Origin: Polyangium jinanense
GTDB lineage: Bacteria; Myxococcota; Polyangia; Polyangiales; Polyangiaceae
DNA: 64,000 nucleotides
Direction of reading: 5' to 3'
Assembly (NCBI RefSeq): GCF_028435365.1
Contig: NZ_JAGTJJ010000001.1
Location: forward strand, 992,001-1,056,000
The notes beneath the pieces are model-generated. The model was not told the origin of the DNA and made no database searches. It worked only from the letters and a program-made list of their open reading frames with translations. A program made the translations under genes and the position numbers. Numbering within the stretch: position 1 is the first letter of the stretch; each line of letters starts with the position of its first letter. Shown piece after piece: positions 53,598 through 61,424 of the stretch.

Positions 53598-53778
53598 GGG
53601 GCCTCCTGGACGCGTGATCAGGCGCTGTACGCGCAGAATAAAGCAAAACGACCCTGCCAGATAGCATGATCGACCGCCCCGCAGCTGGCCGGGTGAGGAT
53701 GCTGAACGTGGGAATCTCTTCGACCTGGCCAAGGCCGCGTGATCATGTCGGAAATGACCGAAATGGCGCTCTCGCTGA

Positions 53779-53964
53779 AGCTTTGCAGGCTCACCACGGC
53801 AACCCCGCGCCAATGATGGCCAAAGGCTCACGATCGACCCTTATGGCTGGAACGCGCCGGTGGGGTTCGATCCCTGGGCCTTTCGTGCCTACGGTTCTGG
53901 CATGGGCGCGCTGAGCATCTGGCTCTGGAACGCTGGGAAGGCGCCGAGCACCGGCGCCTGGTAG
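53779..53964 (+). pseudogene. C-terminal remnant of a secreted peptidase-like protein
   Basis: An open stretch of ~61 codons with no start, after a stop at 53776-53778. It reads L-T-I-D-P-Y-G-W...F-D-P-W-A-F-R, a word typical of the C-terminus of M23-type metallopeptidase/wall proteins, and ends A-W-stop. No N-terminal part was found. In the 586 bp between 53598 and 54183 nothing else was identified. Confidence 0.4.
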
Positions 53965-54183
53965 CGTGAGCGCGTCGATCAAGCGACCGAGCGACCGCTG
54001 GCAATATCCCCCCAGCGCGACCGTCCGAGAGGGGTTTTTGCCCCGGCCTGTAGCGCCTACATGTCATTTACACCCTTCTCGGGGTGAAAATCAGGGGATT
54101 CCCCATTCACGATTTATCCTCGACGAGTACCTTTCCTCCACCTCTCGCTTGCGCAGAACCCTGCATGAAGAAGAAGGCTGACC

Positions 54184-54696
54184 ATGAGGCAAGGTTACAT
54201 CGTCGCGGTGATATCGGTGGGGGCCATCATCAGTGCTTTTTCGATGGCTCCCTCCCCGGTGCTTGCCGGGGGTGCGACGCAGATAGACGGGCTCGCCTTG
54301 GCTCCCGTTTCCGAGAGCACCCCAGAATGTCCCGACCTCGACACCTTCGGAGCCGACTTCTTCAACCCGATGACGGGGGACTTGAACGGGTGCCTTTATG
54401 TCATCGTCGAGACCAGCGAATGCAAGCCGAGTGGGACCTATCTCGAGACGGGCAGGGAGATCTTCGTTGGCTCGTACAACGGAAACGAAGGCACGTTCGA
54501 GACGACCTACCGGTTCGAGGCGAAGTACGAGGATTGCCCCGACCCGGCTACTGAGATCTTTGGACGATGCCAACATCCCATCGTACCGGGCAGCGGCACG
54601 GGTGTTTTCGAGGGTGTCACGGGGAGACTCGACTTCAAAGACAACGTCGAAGACGACCCGATAACATTCTCATACCGAGGTCACCTACGGTTCTAA
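54184..54696 (+). CDS. Secreted AOC-barrel/dirigent-like protein
   Basis: 170 aa from ATG 54184. Signal peptide 1-28 (V-L-A). The mature protein has two Cys pairs, an acidic beta-rich body, and the ending G-S-G-T-G-V-F-E-G-V-T-G-R-L-D-F...Y-R-G, the turn-strand pattern of allene-oxide-cyclase-barrel and DUF3224-like small barrels. The fold assignment is by pattern only; function unknown. Confidence 0.6.
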   Translation: MRQGYIVAVISVGAIISAFSMAPSPVLAGGATQIDGLALAPVSESTPECPDLDTFGADFFNPMTGDLNGCLYVIVETSECKPSGTYLETGREIFVGSYNGNEGTFETTYRFEAKYEDCPDPATEIFGRCQHPIVPGSGTGVFEGVTGRLDFKDNVEDDPITFSYRGHLRF

Positions 54697-54746
54697 TCGA
54701 GATGGGGCGGGACCCCAGGTCTCACGACGGTGACCGCGCTGCGCAG

Positions 54747-55244
54747 CTATTGACAGCCGCCGCTGACGCAGGCCTTCCCTGAGGGACAGTGCTTGTCGCA
54801 AACGCACTGCGGGTAGGGCTGGAAGGCAGTGCTGCAGACACCGTTGGAGCAAATCTTACGGACGCCGCAATCACAATCGCTACTGCAAGGCTCCTTCGGC
54901 GCCTGGCAGGTGCCATAGAGTCCCCCGTTGAAGACACAGGTCGTGGAACCCGGACATTGGCATGTGGCTGCGCAAAGGGGGCTCGGCGGGGGCGGGCTGC
55001 CCGCAGCGAGCCTCGTGCACACCTTTGGAGCGCCTTCATACGACTTGCAGGCCGTGCCCAGCTCGCATTGACAGTCCTTGGAACACGGGCTGCCCACTGG
55101 CAGCAGCGCGCTGCTCGCCTCGTCGGTGTCCGCCTCGACATTCTCCTGCGGGTCGGGACTCCCCATGAAACATGCGGCCGGGGCAGCGCAGAAGAGCACG
55201 AGCGCAGCCAAGGGCTTGATCAACGTTGCAAACCTACGAAACAT
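54747..55244 (-). CDS. Cys-rich lipoprotein
   Basis: 165 aa from ATG 55244, GAGGAGG upstream. Signal with lipobox A-P-A-A-C (Cys25). After an Asp/Glu linker, the rest is a string of about 20 Cys in four similar ~30-residue blocks (C-S-x-D-C-x-C...C, e.g. P-C-S-K-D-C-Q-C, P-C-S-S-D-C-D-C), as in many myxobacterial disulfide-rich surface proteins. No further family recognised. The 254 bp upstream hold no gene. Confidence 0.68.
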   Translation of the reverse strand: MFRRFATLIKPLAALVLFCAAPAACFMGSPDPQENVEADTDEASSALLPVGSPCSKDCQCELGTACKSYEGAPKVCTRLAAGSPPPPSPLCAATCQCPGSTTCVFNGGLYGTCQAPKEPCSSDCDCGVRKICSNGVCSTAFQPYPQCVCDKHCPSGKACVSGGCQ

Positions 55245-55498
55245 GATGAACCTCCTCGACAAATCCGCGAGATGACGACGGCGCCATCGCGGGGCGCGGA
55301 CGCGAGGCAGTTATCGTGCCAACAACGGAAGCCGCTGAATTCCGCCGGGCAGCTCTCGGCACGGGGCCCGAAATGGCCTCGGATGCGCAGTTGGTGCATT
55401 GCGCAACTCGCGCAAAATATGCGCCCATTTGCGCAACAGGCGCGTTTACGGCGGGCTGAACCCGCCTCGGCACTTCATTGCGCTACGGACGCGTCGCG

Positions 55499-56041
55499 CT
55501 ACGGATGCCCGAGCTCGACCTCACACTGCGTCGTATCCGTATTCCCCGTCAGCCAGTTGACCAGGCACACATCCCCGGGGTCGCCTTTGTTCCACAAGAG
55601 TCCGCCCTTGTGTTTCTCGCGCAATCGCGCCTTGCGCACGATCGACAGCACCTCGGGATCCGCGGTCTTCGCGAAGACCTTCGCCGCAAGCTCCGGTTCG
55701 AGCGCCAAAATCGAGCGGTAGTTGTCCTCCAGCTCGGCGAGCGTCGTGGGCTCCTTCCCGCCGGAATAGTATTCGTCGTAGTTCTCGACGTTCGGCGTGT
55801 TCCGCTCCTCGTACCGACGCAATCCGTATTGCCCGTAGAGCCGCAGCGGCCGCGCCATGTGGCCGTGGCAATCGAGCGTGCCGCAGCGGCGCTCGAGGAC
55901 CGCGGAGACCGCGCGGAACGAGGTCGGGTCGAAGGGCGGCGCCGCGATTTCGTTCACGGCGGGGCCGAGGTCGCCGCAGCCCGCGGCGGCGAGGAGCGTC
56001 ACGCCGAAGCAAAGAAGGCTTGCCTTGCGTCGTGTGTTCAT
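55499..56041 (-). CDS. Cytochrome-like lipoprotein with one CX4CH motif
   Basis: 180 aa from ATG 56041, overlapping the upstream stop (ATGA). Lipobox A-A-G-C (Cys22). The domain carries C53-x4-C58-H (R-C-G-T-L-D-C-H), followed by R-P-L-R-L-Y-G-Q-Y-G-L-R, a pattern repeated in myxobacterial and planctomycete c-type cytochrome-like lipoproteins. Whether haem is bound to a CX4CH is uncertain. Last gene of the operon 59836-55499. Confidence 0.72.
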   Translation of the reverse strand: MNTRRKASLLCFGVTLLAAAGCGDLGPAVNEIAAPPFDPTSFRAVSAVLERRCGTLDCHGHMARPLRLYGQYGLRRYEERNTPNVENYDEYYSGGKEPTTLAELEDNYRSILALEPELAAKVFAKTADPEVLSIVRKARLREKHKGGLLWNKGDPGDVCLVNWLTGNTDTTQCEVELGHP

Positions 56042-56640
56042 TTCGGAGCTCCCGGGCAGGTGGCATCTTGCGGCGGGAACGGCGGCTCCGTCTCGGCCTC
56101 GGCGCACGTCACCCACCCAGGCGAACCCTGGTTCCGCGTGCCCACGTGGCAGCCCGCGCAGGATCCGTCGCGGCTGATGCGCGTCGACATGACCACGCGT
56201 TTCGTGCTCTCGAGCGACCCCGGCACCGGGTACTCCATCTCGGCGCGCAGCGGAAAGGCTGGGTCCCACTTCTCCGCTTCGATGAAGAAGTTGCCCGCGC
56301 AGTTCGTGCCGACCTCGTATTGCTCGCCGAACGAGTCGGTCAGCTTGACCTTCACGCCCTTGACGGGCAGCGGCTTCTGCTCCGCCGAAAGCGTCGGATA
56401 CGCGTAGATCGTCCCGCCGACGCTCATGATCGGGTTCTCCCGCAAGTACTCGCCGTGGCAAAGCACGCAGGGTTGTCCGGGGCGATGGAACTCGCCGACG
56501 GGGACGTTCGGATCCTCTTCGCCGAGCGCGGCGATGCGCTCGTCGACGGCGCGGTTGCCGCAGCCGACGAGGAGGCCCAACGTGCCAAGCGTGCCAAGGG
56601 CAAGGAGCGACGAGGCGAAGGCGGTCTTGACCGTCATCAT
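56038..56640 (-). CDS. Di-CXXCH (dihaem) lipoprotein
   Basis: 200 aa from ATG 56640, overlapping the upstream stop (ATGA). Lipobox L-V-G-C (Cys27). Two c-type haem motifs, C58-V-L-C-H and C161-A-G-C-H, flank a beta-rich domain with G-V-K-V-K-L-T-D and T-N-C-A-G-N-F-F, reminiscent of a carboxypeptidase-regulatory-like fold. Predicted envelope electron-transfer protein. Coupled on both sides to the barrel gene and the CX4CH lipoprotein gene. Confidence 0.8.
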   Translation of the reverse strand: MMTVKTAFASSLLALGTLGTLGLLVGCGNRAVDERIAALGEEDPNVPVGEFHRPGQPCVLCHGEYLRENPIMSVGGTIYAYPTLSAEQKPLPVKGVKVKLTDSFGEQYEVGTNCAGNFFIEAEKWDPAFPLRAEMEYPVPGSLESTKRVVMSTRISRDGSCAGCHVGTRNQGSPGWVTCAEAETEPPFPPQDATCPGAPK

Positions 56641-58826
56641 TCGACGTCGACCTCCAGCGTGAGCGCGCCGAAGTAACCGAAGCGCTGCAGGATGAAGAGC
56701 GTGTTCATGAAGCGCGTGTAGATGACGTCGCCGCTCGCGATGAGGCCCCAGTTCTTGGCCTCGCCGAACGCGATGCGCGTGCCGAGCCCGCCGGTCACGC
56801 CGAGCAGCGGCCCGAGCTCACGGTCGCCGGTGCGCAGCGCGGGAACTTGCAGGCCCGTCGGCGTCCGTTCCGCCACGTACGCGAGTTGCCAGAACGCCGC
56901 GCCCGTCTGCGCGTGGAAGCGGAAGTGCGGCCAGATGCGCACGTTCTTGCCGACGTCGTAGAGGTAGCGCAGATCCGTCGTCGTGGCCTTGAGGCCCCAA
57001 CTATCCGCGTAGAGACGCTCTTCCATGCGCAGCGTGCTCGCGGAGAAGCGACGCGCGTAGCGGCCGGCGAGCGCGAAGCGCTGGCGGGAGAGCGGGAGCT
57101 GCTCGAGGATGCGCTCGGGGTTGCGGTAGAAGTTCACCGTCGCGAGCGACTGTCCCGGCAAGACGCGCGGAGCGATGTCCGGCGCGAACGTCGGGATGTA
57201 GCGGTAGGGCTTGGAGCTGTCGCCCGACTCGATCACCAAGCTGAAGTTCGTCGTCAGCACGGAGTTCTTGTCGAGCACGAACGAAGAAGCGAGGTCGACC
57301 GCGTGGCGCTGGATGCGCCGCGAGAAGACCTCGTAGCTCGTGCCCGATCGACCCGCGACGTCGTACGAGAAGTCGTAGCTCAGGCTCGGCGTGACCGTCT
57401 TCTGCCGGAGGTCGAGCGCGAGCGTGGTGCCGACGCTCGTCGCCAGGTAGTCGGGCTCGATCGACATCGCCGCGTGAAGGTTCACGTCGACGTCGCCGAA
57501 CTTCTTGTGTCCGCCGAGCGCAGGCACGTAGCGCTGCTCGGTCCAGCGTGGCGAGGCCGTGGCCACGATGTCCGTCGAGGCAGCCGTCACCACGTCCACG
57601 AGGAACGAGCCACCAAAACCCCAGCCGCTCGTGGGGTTCTCGACGTTGAAGAAGAGCGTCGGGCTCACGACGTCGACCTTGTCGGAGTCGTGGTACGCGG
57701 AGAACTCGAGGCCGAACTTGAGGTTCAGCGGGAGCTTTCTGTTCTTCGCGATGCACTCGTCGAACTCGTCCTGCGTCTGCGCGTTCTGCATGCACTGGAC
57801 GAGGGCGCGGTCGATCGCCTTGCCCTTCGGCCGCAGCTTGATCTCGACCGTCGCCGTCTCGCCCTCGCCGACGTTCACGCTCTGCTCGAAGGACTGCTCG
57901 GCGCCGTTCACCTTGCCCGTCGCGATGACCGTGCGCTCGCCGGGGTTGACGAGGATCTCGCTGCCGAGCTGATCGTCTTCGAGCGTGACGCCGTTCATGC
58001 GGACCTTGAGGTCGGTCGCGCCCGAAGGCTTCTGGATGACGATCTTCGGAATTTTTCCGCGCAGTTCTTCGGCGCGTCGCTGGGCCTGCGCGGCCATCTG
58101 GCGGATGTTCTTGCGCTGCGCGGCCTCGGCCGTGGCCTCGTAGTCGGAGACGGCCTCGACCCAGAGGCCGGCGCGCGACTCACATGAAGCAACGAGGAAG
58201 AGCGTCGAGGTGCGATCCTCGGCCTCGTACGACGCCCTGCCGTACGTGGCGCAGTCGAGCCACTCGCTCTGCTTCTCCGCCTTGATCGCCTGCTCGTAGT
58301 AGAACGAGCCCTCGCCGGTGCGCCAGCCGCGCCCAGGGGCCTGGCCCTCGTACGTGGCCTTGAGCTTCTTCGATCCGCCCGACGCGGCCTTGGCCTCTTT
58401 CGTCTCCTGGTTGCCGCCGCTCGGCGAGCCCGCGTTCCGCGCTTCGCTCCACGCCTTCTCGATCTCGGGCGAGGTGAAGTCGGGGAAAAGCGCGACGGTC
58501 GGGTCTTCCTTGATCGCCGTGGCGAACGCGGCCTTCGCGTCGCTCGGCTTCTTCATGCCGCCGGCGAGCACGGTGCCGAGCGCGACGTAGAGCTTGGCGC
58601 GGACCTTGGAGCTGCACGCGCTCTTCTTGGCGCACGCTTGCTTCGCGAGGTTCAGCGTGTCGAGCGCTTCCTTGTAGTTGCCTTCTTTGTAGCTCGCCTC
58701 GAGCACCGTCTGGACGAGGGTCTCGACCTCCTCGTCGTTGGGCGCGGCGCTCGCGGGCGCGGGCGCGAAGGTGATCGCGGCGGCGACGAGCGGGGCGAGG
58801 AGGGCTTGTGCGAGGCGGCGAATCAC
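56637..58826 (-). CDS. TPR + PEGA + DUF3570-like outer-membrane beta-barrel protein
   Basis: 729 aa from GTG 58826, which begins a signal peptide (ends A-S-A near 28); the upstream frame contains the DUF4266 gene's stop region and is rejected. Residues ~30-270 are helical with TPR-like spacing. Residues ~270-345 resemble a PEGA/Ig-like strand domain. The C-terminal ~350 residues are a predicted barrel whose words E-E-R-L-Y-A-D-S-W-G-L and W-P-H-F-R-F-H-A-Q-T match DUF3570 proteins, and the chain ends V-D-V-E. DUF3570 genes usually sit with DUF4266 lipoproteins and thioredoxins, as here. The N-terminal fusion is unusual. Confidence 0.78.
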   Translation of the reverse strand: MIRRLAQALLAPLVAAAITFAPAPASAAPNDEEVETLVQTVLEASYKEGNYKEALDTLNLAKQACAKKSACSSKVRAKLYVALGTVLAGGMKKPSDAKAAFATAIKEDPTVALFPDFTSPEIEKAWSEARNAGSPSGGNQETKEAKAASGGSKKLKATYEGQAPGRGWRTGEGSFYYEQAIKAEKQSEWLDCATYGRASYEAEDRTSTLFLVASCESRAGLWVEAVSDYEATAEAAQRKNIRQMAAQAQRRAEELRGKIPKIVIQKPSGATDLKVRMNGVTLEDDQLGSEILVNPGERTVIATGKVNGAEQSFEQSVNVGEGETATVEIKLRPKGKAIDRALVQCMQNAQTQDEFDECIAKNRKLPLNLKFGLEFSAYHDSDKVDVVSPTLFFNVENPTSGWGFGGSFLVDVVTAASTDIVATASPRWTEQRYVPALGGHKKFGDVDVNLHAAMSIEPDYLATSVGTTLALDLRQKTVTPSLSYDFSYDVAGRSGTSYEVFSRRIQRHAVDLASSFVLDKNSVLTTNFSLVIESGDSSKPYRYIPTFAPDIAPRVLPGQSLATVNFYRNPERILEQLPLSRQRFALAGRYARRFSASTLRMEERLYADSWGLKATTTDLRYLYDVGKNVRIWPHFRFHAQTGAAFWQLAYVAERTPTGLQVPALRTGDRELGPLLGVTGGLGTRIAFGEAKNWGLIASGDVIYTRFMNTLFILQRFGYFGALTLEVDVE

Positions 58827-58900
58827 GCGGTGGCCACGATAGCCCCGTCCCCGAAAAAAAGGATCCGACAAGATGGCGACCTTCGGCTCGGAGGAGGAAA

Positions 58901-59155
58901 TCAGTTGCAGCCGCAACCGCTGCCGGTGCCGCCGCTGCCCCCGACCGCGCCCTCGGTGATGGCGCGCAGGTGCGACTCACCGAACCCGGCCATGTCCGCG
59001 GCCGTCATCGTCGGGTGCGCGAGCTTGCCGCGCTCATAGGGCGCGACCGGCGCGCAGCCGGTGCTCGCGAAGAGGCCTCCGCCGAGCACGAGAACCACGA
59101 GGAGCGCGCGACCGGCGCGCACGACGAGCGAGGCAGAGGTGTCTTCGTTCAGCAT
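58901..59155 (-). CDS. DUF4266 lipoprotein
   Basis: 84 aa from ATG 59155. Lipobox ending at Cys34, immediately followed by the DUF4266 signature A-P-V-x-P-Y-E-R-G-x-L-A...M. A conserved S-H-x-x-x-I-T-E-G and a Gly-rich tail ending G-C-G-C-N complete the family pattern. The terminal C-x-C may bind metal. It is the partner of the DUF3570-like barrel, 74 bp downstream in the same operon. The molecular role of DUF4266 is not established. Confidence 0.88.
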   Translation of the reverse strand: MLNEDTSASLVVRAGRALLVVLVLGGGLFASTGCAPVAPYERGKLAHPTMTAADMAGFGESHLRAITEGAVGGSGGTGSGCGCN

Positions 59156-59236
59156 CGCGAGAAGCTCCGGTTTTCTCTTGTATAACGGGGTTTTTCTCGC
59201 CCCGCGTCAAGATTCTTCCAGAGGTGACCCCGCGCT

Positions 59237-59836
59237 TCAGGGACCGGCGTCGCTGCCGCCGCCCGTCCGCCGCAGGCCGCAGAGGGCCCACTGCTCGATG
59301 AGGGCGTAGTCGGCGTCCGACAGACCACTCGGCGGCGGCATCGGCGCGCCGCCGCCCGGCGTGCCCTGGAGGTTGCAGAGGATCCAGGAGCGCGAGGGGT
59401 CTTCCTCGTTGATGTACGGATACCCCTGCGCACCTGCGTAGCCCTTGAGCTCGTCGTAGAACGCGTCGGAGCTGTCGGCCGAGAGGAAGATGCCACGCGC
59501 GCCCGGCGCCGCGCCGTGGCAGCCGCCGATCGTGCAGCCCGCCGAGGGGCCGCGGAGGATCTCGTAGACCTCGGCCCAGCTCGGGGCCGTGGTGCATGCC
59601 GAGGGGTCGAGGATCGTGAGCTCGGGGCAGCCGGTTTCGCGGACCTTGGGGCCTCCGGGCGGGCCGTAGGGGCAGGCGTCGTCCTTGTCGTTGACGATGG
59701 ACTGCTCGGTGCACGCCTGATCACCGACGCTGATTTGACAGCCTGCAAACGCGGCGAGCGCGAGGACGGCGATCGAGGCGAGGGCGGCGCGGAGGGTGTG
59801 GCGCGACCGGACCCTGGGCGAGGTTCTCGCGGTCAT
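59237..59836 (-). CDS. Lipoprotein with CX4CH cytochrome-like domain
   Basis: 199 aa from ATG 59836. Signal with lipobox F-A-G-C (Cys33). C-x4-C-H (G-C-T-I-G-G-C-H) near 104 is followed by the G-x-F-L-S-A-D-S pattern shared with planctomycete/myxobacterial cytochrome-like modules, and the C-terminus S-G-L-S-D-A-D-Y-A-L-I-E-Q-W is the usual distal helix of such domains. First gene of the minus-strand operon. The CX4CH site makes haem attachment uncertain. Confidence 0.75.
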   Translation of the reverse strand: MTARTSPRVRSRHTLRAALASIAVLALAAFAGCQISVGDQACTEQSIVNDKDDACPYGPPGGPKVRETGCPELTILDPSACTTAPSWAEVYEILRGPSAGCTIGGCHGAAPGARGIFLSADSSDAFYDELKGYAGAQGYPYINEEDPSRSWILCNLQGTPGGGAPMPPPSGLSDADYALIEQWALCGLRRTGGGSDAGP

Positions 59837-60006
59837 GGGCCCGCATGGTGCCCTTGGTTCGTCACAAAGTCGACTGGGTGGGTTTGGGCTGAGGTAAGCT
59901 CGCGCCGTGCGCGCGGTTCGCCCCCGATCGTGATCGTGCGATCGAGGCCCGAAGCCGCAGTTTCCGAGCGCAAAGAGCGCCGTCTTAGCAAAACCAGGAG
60001 ACCTGA

Positions 60007-60576
60007 ATGAGCTCGAGATCGTCGATTGTCCGCACCCTCAGCGCGCTCGTCATGGGCGCGGCCCTCTCGCTCACCCTCGCCGCGTGCGGCGGCGGCGCCG
60101 CGTCGGGTGGCGGTGCAGAGACCGGAGGCGCCGAGGGCGACCTCGTCGGGAAGCCGGCGCCCGAGTTCACCGCCGAGGCGGTCACCGGCGAGGGCCCGAA
60201 GAGCGTGAAGGAAGCCTCCGGCAAGGTGACCATCATCGACTTCTGGGCGACGTACTGCGGACCGTGCAAGAAGTCGTTCCCGAAGTACCAGGAGCTCGTC
60301 GATCAGTTCGGCGGCGACCTCAGCGTCATCGCGGTGAGCGTCGACGAGGAGGACACGGACAAGGCCAAGCTCGAGGAGTTCGTCAAGGCGACGGGCGTGA
60401 AGTTCTCGATCGTCTGGGACAAGAACAAGAGCGCCGCGAAGGCCTACAGCCCGCCCAAGATGCCGACCGCGTTCATCGTCGACAAGACGGGCACGATCCG
60501 CCACATGCACGCCGGCTACGGCGAGGGCGAAGAAGAGAAGATCGCCGAGGAGATCAAGGCGCTGATCGGTCAGTGA
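60007..60576 (+). CDS. TlpA/ResA-like thioredoxin lipoprotein
   Basis: 189 aa from ATG 60007 (AGGAG upstream). Lipobox L-A-A-C (Cys27), a Gly linker, then the AhpC/TSA-Redoxin fold: F-W-A-T-Y-C84-G-P-C87-K-K is the redox site, with M-P-T near 155 as the cis-Pro. It reduces periplasmic disulfides, classically for cytochrome c maturation. It is divergent from the DUF4266/barrel/haem-lipoprotein operon (170 bp), so a role in supplying reduced Cys or haem-ligation thiols to it is plausible. The 3' end overlaps the convergent otsB end by 23 bp. Confidence 0.9.
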   Translation: MSSRSSIVRTLSALVMGAALSLTLAACGGGAASGGGAETGGAEGDLVGKPAPEFTAEAVTGEGPKSVKEASGKVTIIDFWATYCGPCKKSFPKYQELVDQFGGDLSVIAVSVDEEDTDKAKLEEFVKATGVKFSIVWDKNKSAAKAYSPPKMPTAFIVDKTGTIRHMHAGYGEGEEEKIAEEIKALIGQ

Positions 60577-61360
60577 CCGCGGCGCGGGCCTCCGCGATGC
60601 GATCGAGCAGCTCGGCCCACGCGCGTGGGCCGGGCAGCACCAAGTCCGCTTCGACGTTCGGCGTCGGCCGCTCCGCCGAGGCCACGTAAATCCCCGCCCC
60701 ATCATGCTGCCGCGCGAGGGCGATCGCGCCCTCGTCGGTGGTGTCGTCTCCGGCGTAGATCAGGAACGTCTTCTGGGAAAATTCCCAGAGAAGCTGATTC
60801 AGCGCGTCCTCCTTCGAGGCCGCCGGGTCACGCGCCTCGACCACCTGCCGACCCTCCATCACCGCGAGCCCCTCGGCCGCGGCGATCTCGCGAAACGCGG
60901 CGAGCACCTCCGCCGCAGCGTCGCGAAACGCTGGCTCGACCTCGCGCACGTGCAGGGCCGCGCCCCTCACCTTGCGCTCCGCGCGCATCCCGGGCACACG
61001 CGCGGCCATGGCCTCGGCGCGACGCGCGACGCGATCGATGACCTCGTGTGACATCACGCCGTGCACCGATCGGATGACGCTGCCGTCGGGCTCCTCGATG
61101 AAGGCCCCGTGCTCGGCGATGCGGTAGATCCGTCCGAGCATGGCCGTCCGCGCGCGCAGGCTCTCCATGTCGCGCCCCGAGACGACGGCCACGTCCACGG
61201 CGGGCATGGACGCGAGCTTGGACAGCGCGGCGAACGCGTCGTTCCTTCCGCGCGCGTTGTCCGGCTCGCGCACGATGTCGGCGATCGTGCCGTCGAAGTC
61301 CGTCGCGACGAGCAACGACGGGGCGCGCGACGCCCGCGCGATCAGCACATCCTCATCCAT
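60554..61360 (-). CDS. otsB: Trehalose-phosphatase
   Basis: 268 aa from ATG 61360. HAD-superfamily phosphatase of the OtsB type: motif I D21-F-D23-G-T at the N-terminus, S-G-R-D in motif II, and the late G-D-D-T-T-D-E near 218 that is diagnostic of trehalose-phosphatases. It hydrolyses trehalose 6-phosphate to trehalose, an osmoprotectant in fruiting-body spores. The synthase gene otsA is not in the window. Convergent overlap with the TlpA-like gene. Confidence 0.9.
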   Translation of the reverse strand: MDEDVLIARASRAPSLLVATDFDGTIADIVREPDNARGRNDAFAALSKLASMPAVDVAVVSGRDMESLRARTAMLGRIYRIAEHGAFIEEPDGSVIRSVHGVMSHEVIDRVARRAEAMAARVPGMRAERKVRGAALHVREVEPAFRDAAAEVLAAFREIAAAEGLAVMEGRQVVEARDPAASKEDALNQLLWEFSQKTFLIYAGDDTTDEGAIALARQHDGAGIYVASAERPTPNVEADLVLPGPRAWAELLDRIAEARAAVTDRSAP

Positions 61361-61424
61361 GGCCCGAGCCTCCCCCGAAGGCACGCCGAGCGCAAACGAG
61401 CGAGCGTGGTGGTAGCGTTCGCGC

